Shown in pieces: positions 58,695 to 64,000 of a stretch of DNA of 64,000 bases (positions are counted from its first letter, which is position 1; each line of letters opens with the position of its first letter). Origin of the DNA: Ovis canadensis (Eukaryota > Chordata > Mammalia > Artiodactyla > Bovidae); assembly GCF_042477335.2 (NCBI RefSeq), contig NC_091262.1:73084001-73148000 (forward strand), written 5' to 3'. A model generated the notes under the pieces. That model saw nothing but the letters and a program-made list of their open reading frames with translations, ran no database searches and had not been told where the DNA came from. Both the position numbers and the translations under genes were made by a program.

Positions 58695-58910
58695 TAGTGA
58701 AAGTGAAAAGTGAAAGTGAAGTCGCTCAGTCATGTCCGACTCTTTGTGACCCTGCGGACTGTAGCCTACCAGGCTCCTCGGTGCATGGGATTTTCCAAGC
58801 AAGAGTACTGGAGTTGGTTGCCATTTCCATCTCCAGGGGATCTTCCCGACCCATGGATCGAACCCAGGTCTCCCACACTGTAGGCAGATGCTTTACCCTC
58901 TGAGCCACTG
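58695..58910 (-). repeat. Bov-tA SINE (antisense)
   Basis: From GTGAAAGTGAAAAGTGAAAG and GTCGCTCAGTCATGTCCG to GCTTTACCCTCTGAGCCACT. Confidence 0.93.
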
Positions 58911-59339
58911 AGTCCCAGCGATCTAGCTTGCAAACGGAGATGTCAGATAGAGGAGAATTCCTGCCTGGGGCCAGCAGGGTGACCTCAGGCAGGTTGAGAA
59001 CGCTGAGCATCAGATTCCTCTCCTGCAAAAGTAGGGTGATAACACCATCCCCTCCCCCCAGGATGTGATGAGATATGACCTCTGTCACTTGGGTAATCTG
59101 AAGCTTTGCACACACTCGATGCTCAGTCAATTTCCGTGGGCTCCTCCTCCCTTGGGAGACCCAGTGACAGCTGCTGCGCTTTCAGTTCCTTTCTCCTGCC
59201 TCCCTCTTCGTCCTCCCCTTCTCCACAGTCTTCCCTTTTCAGTTGTCATCAACGTTTAACCAGCTGTTTTTCCCTGGGTAAACTGACTTCCAAACCCCAA
59301 ATGGAGAAGCAAGTGAATACATCATAACACACAGCTGTT
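58911..59339. other. Intergenic, nothing recognised
   Basis: A weak MIR-like stretch lies near 58,960-59,100. No gene is supported. Confidence 0.4.
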
Positions 59340-60515
59340 ACTGTTCAGTTGCTCAGCTGTACTCAACTCTTCTTGACCCATGGACTGCAGCACGCCAGGC
59401 TTCCCTGTCCTTCACTATCTCCTGGAGTTTGCTCAAACGCATATCCATTGAGTCAGTGATGCCATCCCACCATCTCTTCCTCTGTTGCCCCCTTCTCCTC
59501 CTCAGTTCAGTCAGTTCAGTTCAGTCGTTCAGTCGTGTCCGACTCTTTGCGACTCCATGAATCGCAGCATGCCAGGCCTCCCTGTCCATCACCATCTCCC
59601 GGAGTTCACTCAGACTCATGTCCATCGAGTCCATGATGCCATCCAGCCATCTTATCCTGGGTCGTCCCCTTCTCCTCCTGCCCCCAATCCCTCCCAGCAT
59701 CAGAGTCTTTTCCAATGAGTCAATTCTTGTGTGAGGTGTCCAAAGTACTGGAGCTTCAGCTTTAGCATCATTCCTTCCAAAGAAATCCCAGGGTTGATCT
59801 CCTTCAGAATGGACTGGTTGGATCTCCTTGTAGTCCAAGGGACCCTCAAGAGTCTTCTCCAACACCACAGTTCAAAAGCATCAATTCTTCGGCGCTCAGC
59901 CTTCTTCACAGTCCAACTCTCCCATCCATACATGACCACAGGAAAAACCATAGCCTTGACTAGACGGACCTTAGTCGGCAAAGTAATGTCTCTGCTTTTG
60001 AATACACTGTCTATGTTGGTCATAACTTTTCTTCCAAGGAGTAAGCGTCTTTTAATTTCATGGCTGCAGTCACAATCTGCAGTGATTTTGGAGGCCCCCC
60101 CCCCAAAAAAAAAGTCTGACACTGTTTCTACTGTTTCCCCATCTATTTCCCATGAAGTGATGGGACCAGATGCCATGATCTTCATTTTCTGAATGATGAG
60201 CTTTAAGCCAACTTTTTCACTCTCCTCTTTCACTTTCATCAAGAGGCTTTTTAGCTCCTCTTCACTTTCTGCCGTAAGGGTGGAGTCATCTGCATATCTG
60301 AGATTATTGATATTTCTCCCGGCAATCTTGATTCCAGCTTGTGTTTCTTCCAGCCCAGCGTTTCTCATGATGTACGCTGCAAATAAGTTAAATAACCAGG
60401 GTGACAATATACAGCCTTGACGCACTCCTTCCCCTCCTACCCTCAGTCTTTCCCAGCATCAGGGTCTTTTCCAAGGAGTCGACTCTTCGCATTAGGTGGC
60501 CAAAGCATTGAAGCT
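59340..60515 (-). repeat. Older BovB 3' fragment (antisense), split by a younger BovB
   Basis: The outer copy runs 59,340-59,502 (GTTCAGTTGCTCAGCTGTAC...) and resumes at 60,428-60,515 (CCCTCAGTCTTTCCCAGCAT to GCATTAGGTGGCCAAAG). The host text is continuous across the gap once the inner element is removed. Confidence 0.88.
59503..60427 (-). pseudogene. Younger BovB reverse-transcriptase fragment, longest open BovB frame here
   Basis: This 925-base 5'-truncated BovB has an imperfect 11-base target duplication, CTTCTCCTCCT / CTTCCCCTCCT (59,492-59,502 and 60,428-60,438). A minus-strand open frame of 241 codons (60,425-59,700) carries the RT segment after motif A: RQGCILSPWLFNLF, RYADDSTLTAE (motif C with YADD intact) and the thumb-like C-terminal region. 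The endonuclease and the first RT motifs are absent, so it cannot act alone. It appears the least decayed BovB in the window. Confidence 0.9.
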
Positions 60516-60624
60516 TCCATTAGGGCTATGATAGATGGAAGGGACCACTGAGGAATTACACACAATGGTCGCAATAAAAATTAACGTCAATAGAATAGAT
60601 GATCACAGTAATGAAATTTGCTGC
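60516..60624. other. Intergenic, nothing recognised
   Basis: Short single-copy stretch. Confidence 0.35.
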
Positions 60625-60830
60625 CATTTGACCAGCACTGAGCCCAGAATCTGAGCTAAATATACTGCACATTTTTTCCAATTTAGTCTTCATTCCATTC
60701 CTAGGACCCAGGTAGGCACTGTTCTTATGCCCATCTTGCAGATGTGAGAACTGAAGCTACAGAGAGGTTGTATATCTCGCCCAAGGTCACTGGCTTGTTG
60801 GAGTAGGAATCGTACTTTTTCTGCAGACCT
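60625..60830 (+). repeat. MIR element
   Basis: GCACTGAGCCCAGAATCTGA, CAGATGTGAGAACTGAAGC and CGCCCAAGGTCACTGGCTTG. Confidence 0.75.
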
Positions 60831-60879
60831 GCCAGTCAGCTGAGCACGATGATTATGCTGAGTGGTTGTGTGTAACTTG

Positions 60880-61345
60880 GCACAGAGGTTGGGAAGGTGA
60901 CCCCGGGCTCACATCCCAGCTCAAGCCTTACCCTTTTCCACCTTTGGAACCTGAGTAACATGACTGCTCTGAGACTCAGCTGTTCTTACATGTAAAATGG
61001 GAGCCAACAGAAGCTTCAGAGCAGTTTTGCAATGATTCTATCAGATAAAAATATCTAGCGATGTGTTGGGTGATCTAGTGGCTAAGACTCCAGGCTCCCA
61101 ATGCAGGGAGTCTGGTGTTCAATCCCTGGTCAGCGAACTAGATCCTACATGCTGAGACTAAGACTCAGCAGAGCCAAATAAATAAATACTAAAAAAAAAA
61201 AAAATCTAAAGAGCTTAGCACAGTGCCTAGCACACAATTTGTGAGGATTAAATGAGTTAATACATGTGAAGCAATTGGAGCTGTACCTGTCACCAAGGAG
61301 TAACCGTTGCCTAAGTGCTTGCTTTTATTATTGTCCTTGTTGATG
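60880..61345 (-). repeat. MIR relic (antisense-type 3' half), split by a CHR SINE
   Basis: TGTTCTTACATGTAAAATGG on the left and CAGTGCCTAGCACACAATTT, GGATTAAATGAGTTAATAC on the right of the SINE at 61,064-61,204. Confidence 0.65.
61064..61204 (+). repeat. CHR-type SINE
   Basis: GGTGATCTAGTGGCTAAGAC, TTCAATCCCTGGTCAGCGAA and an AAATAAATAAATAC tail plus poly-A. Confidence 0.9.
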
Positions 61346-61784
61346 CCAAGACCGTCCAGATTACAGACAAGCCCCTTCACCAAAGACCCGAGATGTGCTT
61401 AGGGACCACATGAACATATCAATTGGGTCAAAGCCTCAGCAGCACATAGACCCCTTCCAGCCCATGATATCTTGGGGGAAAAAAATCAGATTCCACACAC
61501 ACAAAATCTGAATACTATCCAACTTCTCTTGAAAAGCTAGATCTGGCAGTTCTGGGCTCACATTCCTGTCAACAACAGTTCATCCTCTCTTTGTAGCTGG
61601 CATGTTTGATGTATGCAGCTTCAGTGAGGGAATGTCACCTGCCTGGTCCCTTCAGAGGCTGGAATTCGTAACCCCTGGAGGAAGTGTGCCAGGAGCCCAG
61701 GTGTGCCTCGCACAGCCTGAGAAGGGTAAGGAGGGCTTCTAGGAGAAGATTTTTGTGTTTTTGTTTTTGTTTTTAATTCTGAGG
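61346..61784. other. Intergenic, nothing recognised
   Basis: Single-copy DNA. No gene or repeat is supported. Confidence 0.4.
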
Positions 61785-61930
61785 CATAGAGACTGCCCTG
61801 GTGGTCCAGCGGCTACAGCTCCACCCTCGCAATGCAGGGGGCCCGGGTTCCATCCCTGGGTAGGGAACTAGATCTCCCATGATGCAACTGATATGTGGTT
61901 CAGCCAAATAAATATTTAAAAATAAATAGA
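61785..61930 (+). repeat. CHR-type SINE
   Basis: GACTGCCCTGGTGGTCCAGC, GGTTCCATCCCTGGGTAGGG and an AATAAATATTTAAAAATAAA tail. Confidence 0.9.
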
Positions 61931-62989
61931 TTCTGAGACAGCAAATGTACTCACGAGCATAAAATATGTACACCTAGTTTAAAGAAAATGCACGCTCATT
62001 TTCTTCTACTCCGGCTGAGAAATTGAATGTTACCAGTAATTCAGAGCCTTGGTTCTCAGCCTGGTCCCCGACCAGCATCAGCCTCGCCTGGGGTTTAGCT
62101 GGAAAGACAGCATCGCCCGCCCCTCCAGGCCCATACAACCAGGCGACTCGCGTGCACCTCGGAGCTGGAGGAGGGCTGCTTTTGAGGCCCTGTATCGGTG
62201 CAAGTTCCCCATTTCCTCCCCTACACCTGAAGATCCTGCATCCACCTCGAGTTTAGCTTTACCACCTGGGTTTAGGTACCTCCCCAACAAATTGTTTAGT
62301 TTTGAATCTGATGCCAAGGAAGGGCCCTGTGCTTGCTGCAAGCTGAGTGCTGGGCACTGTCTCTGGGACGCACTCACTTCAGCTTCTCTGCAGGCTCCCT
62401 GGAGGGGACACTGGGGAGCAGGCATCTCCGTGGGGCATCTAGGGGCGTCGCCATGTGACCCAGGGATGGGGCAGGCAAGGGTCCTACCTGTATTTCCAGT
62501 GCACACGCTCAGGAGTAGGTCATAGCAGAACGGTGCGGGGTGATAGGGTGACAGGAGTGTTTCGGCTGAACCTGGGCCCTGCCTCCAACAGCAGGAGCTC
62601 CACCCGCTCCTGGTCAAGAGCATGTGGGTAGCAGCCGGGCGCACCACACAGGACCTTGCTGATGGGATCCTAGGCTGTTCTGGAGGCCCCCTGGAGGTTG
62701 AGCATCAGCCCCAGGGACAACCAGCCAGCTGAGTGCAGGGCACCTCAGGCTTTCCTGGTTTCCTCCTTTCCTTTTCTCCCTTCCTAGTGAACTGTCTTCT
62801 TTTAAAATCTCTTTAACCTGGTGGAATTTTTTATTTTTTTTAAAGGAAGCGAAATCAGAAGTGTGCGTTCCTCTTACCCTGTTAACCCAGAACTCTTTGG
62901 CCAGGTGTTTGAACAATGAAGGGAGTTTGGAAGGCCCCTGAGGAGCAGCAGGCTTCCTACAGGGCTGGAGTAGGGGAAGAGGAGGATGG
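61931..62989. other. Intergenic, no gene recognised
   Basis: GC-rich DNA with overlapping frames on both strands (62,049-62,525 plus; 62,078-62,647 minus) that have no recognisable domain. 62,045-62,095 faintly resembles a MER5-type DNA transposon. Confidence 0.4.
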
Positions 62990-63420
62990 TATTGGCTCTC
63001 CTAGGGTTACGTGACAAAGGACCACAGACTGGGTGGCTTAAAGCAACAGGAGTGTGTTTTCACACTGGCCTGGAAGCTGAAGTCTGAAACCTGGAAGGTG
63101 TCAGCAGGGCCCTGAGTCCTTCCCCATGTTCTGAGACAGGACTCTTCTCGGATCCTCCCTAGCTTCCAGGGGCTGCCAGCAACCCTTGGTGGTCCTTGGA
63201 GGTGTGTTACTCCAACCTCTGCCTCTGTCCTCATAAGGCCTTCTTTCTGTGTCCCTGCGTGCCCTCTTTTTTTTCGTAAGGACACCAGTCATTGGATTTG
63301 AGGCCCACCCTATTCCAGTAAGACCTCACCTCGAGTGACATCTGCAAAGACCTTGTTTCCAGATAAGGTCACGTTCTGAGGTTCTGGCTCTGAATTCGTG
63401 GGAACACTGTGCACCCCACT
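62990..63420 (-). repeat. MLT1-like LTR (antisense)
   Basis: CTAGGGTTACGTGACAAAGG, CCACAGACTGGGTGGCTTAA, CCTCATAAGGCCTTCTTTC and TTTCCAGATAAGGTCACGTT. A solo, degenerate LTR. Confidence 0.75.
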
Positions 63421-63984
63421 ACGGATGGTGTGGCTGGAACTCGGGGTGATGGGAGAGGGTGCACGGGATGCTGGTTGCACGTTGCTCTGCCCCCATGGAG
63501 GGATTTAAGCATAATGGTGATGCTGCCCTCATCCTGACGTTCTTCTCCATCTCCACCTTCCTCTCTGCCTGTGAGAACCCATCCTTCCAGGCTCTCGTCA
63601 GTGCCTCTGCAGAACTGTCTCCGACCAGCCCTGAGGAGTTCGCTGCCTGGCCTCCTCTTCCCTCCCTACCATCCGCCCAGCCCTGAGTGCCCCTGGGCTT
63701 CCCGGCTCATGAGCTGTCAGGACCTCTGGATGCGTCCGTCTCTCCTCCTTGGACAGGAGCTCTCCGGGTCAGGGCCATCTCTCACTCATTCCTGTGTCCT
63801 CTGCTCCCGGCAAGGCTGGGGACAGCATGGATGGGAAGCATGAGATGAGCCTCAGCCCCATCAGGTGCTGACCTGTCAGGGTTCGTTTCCAAAGAGGTGA
63901 TTGCTTTTCTGTATTCATGAGTGTGGTTTTTCCTGATCAGAGATTCTTTTCATTTTTTTGAAAATAAACTTCCTTTAATATATT
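63421..63984. other. Intergenic, nothing recognised
   Basis: C/T-rich DNA, possibly old L2 near 63,540-63,830. No gene is supported. Confidence 0.4.
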
Positions 63985-64000
63985 TTTTTTTGGCTGCACC
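63985..64000 (-). repeat. Start of a CHR-type SINE (antisense), cut by window end
   Basis: TTTTTTTTGGCTGCACC matches the 3' end of a reverse CHR SINE. The rest lies outside the window. Confidence 0.5.

Noticed and set aside
59700..60425. A reverse-transcriptase gene
   Set aside because: It is the RT part of a 5'-truncated BovB LINE without endonuclease, nested in another BovB. It is annotated as a mobile-element pseudogene.
62049..62647. Overlapping 158- and 189-codon frames on opposite strands
   Set aside because: No recognisable domain. GC-rich composition explains the absence of stops.

Overview
This window is ruminant (bovid) genomic DNA. The evidence is the interspersed repeats: BovB/RTE LINEs, Bov-tA and Bov-A2 SINEs, tRNA-derived CHR-type SINEs with the 'CTTCCCTGGTGG' head, and a ruminant-type mariner miniature element. 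Older mammalian layers (MIR, L2, L1M, MLT1-like LTRs) lie underneath. The species (cattle, buffalo, sheep, goat) cannot be decided from the sequence alone.

Only one protein-coding gene can be supported. It is goosecoid (GSC), a K50 paired-type homeobox transcription factor, on the minus strand. Its three coding exons are 18,891-18,534, 18,062-17,803 and 17,477-17,322, and together they encode 257 residues with a TLE/Groucho-binding eh1 motif and an intact homeodomain. Upstream are a TATA box, a CRE-like site and a compact promoter module resembling the known goosecoid proximal and distal elements. That module holds two 16-mers differing at one base in opposite orientation, next to a FoxH1 motif. 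A poly(A) signal lies about 255 bases past the stop. The gene sits in a CpG island (about 16.4-19.1 kb), and a second island lies upstream at about 20.2-20.95 kb.

Layout: 1-9.9 kb is repeat-rich intergenic DNA, including a broken BovB with a younger BovB inside it. From 9.9 to 27.7 kb, around GSC, I recognise no BovB, Bov-tA, CHR or L1 copy. This is the pattern expected of a protected developmental regulatory domain, and it holds several candidate enhancers plus one possible unannotated terminal exon (11.34-11.64 kb, minus). From 27.7 to 64 kb the DNA is again repeat-dense: a near-full-length but dead BovB (28.45-31.7 kb), three more BovB copies over 1 kb (two carrying nested insertions), L1 fossils at 42.8-44.0 and 54.9-57.9 kb, many SINEs, and an unexplained GC-rich stretch at 44.7-45.56 kb.

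The window contains no operon, CRISPR array or other multigene system. The functional unit is GSC plus its cis-regulatory DNA. All repeat boundaries are by eye, good to about 5-20 bases unless a target-site duplication is quoted.
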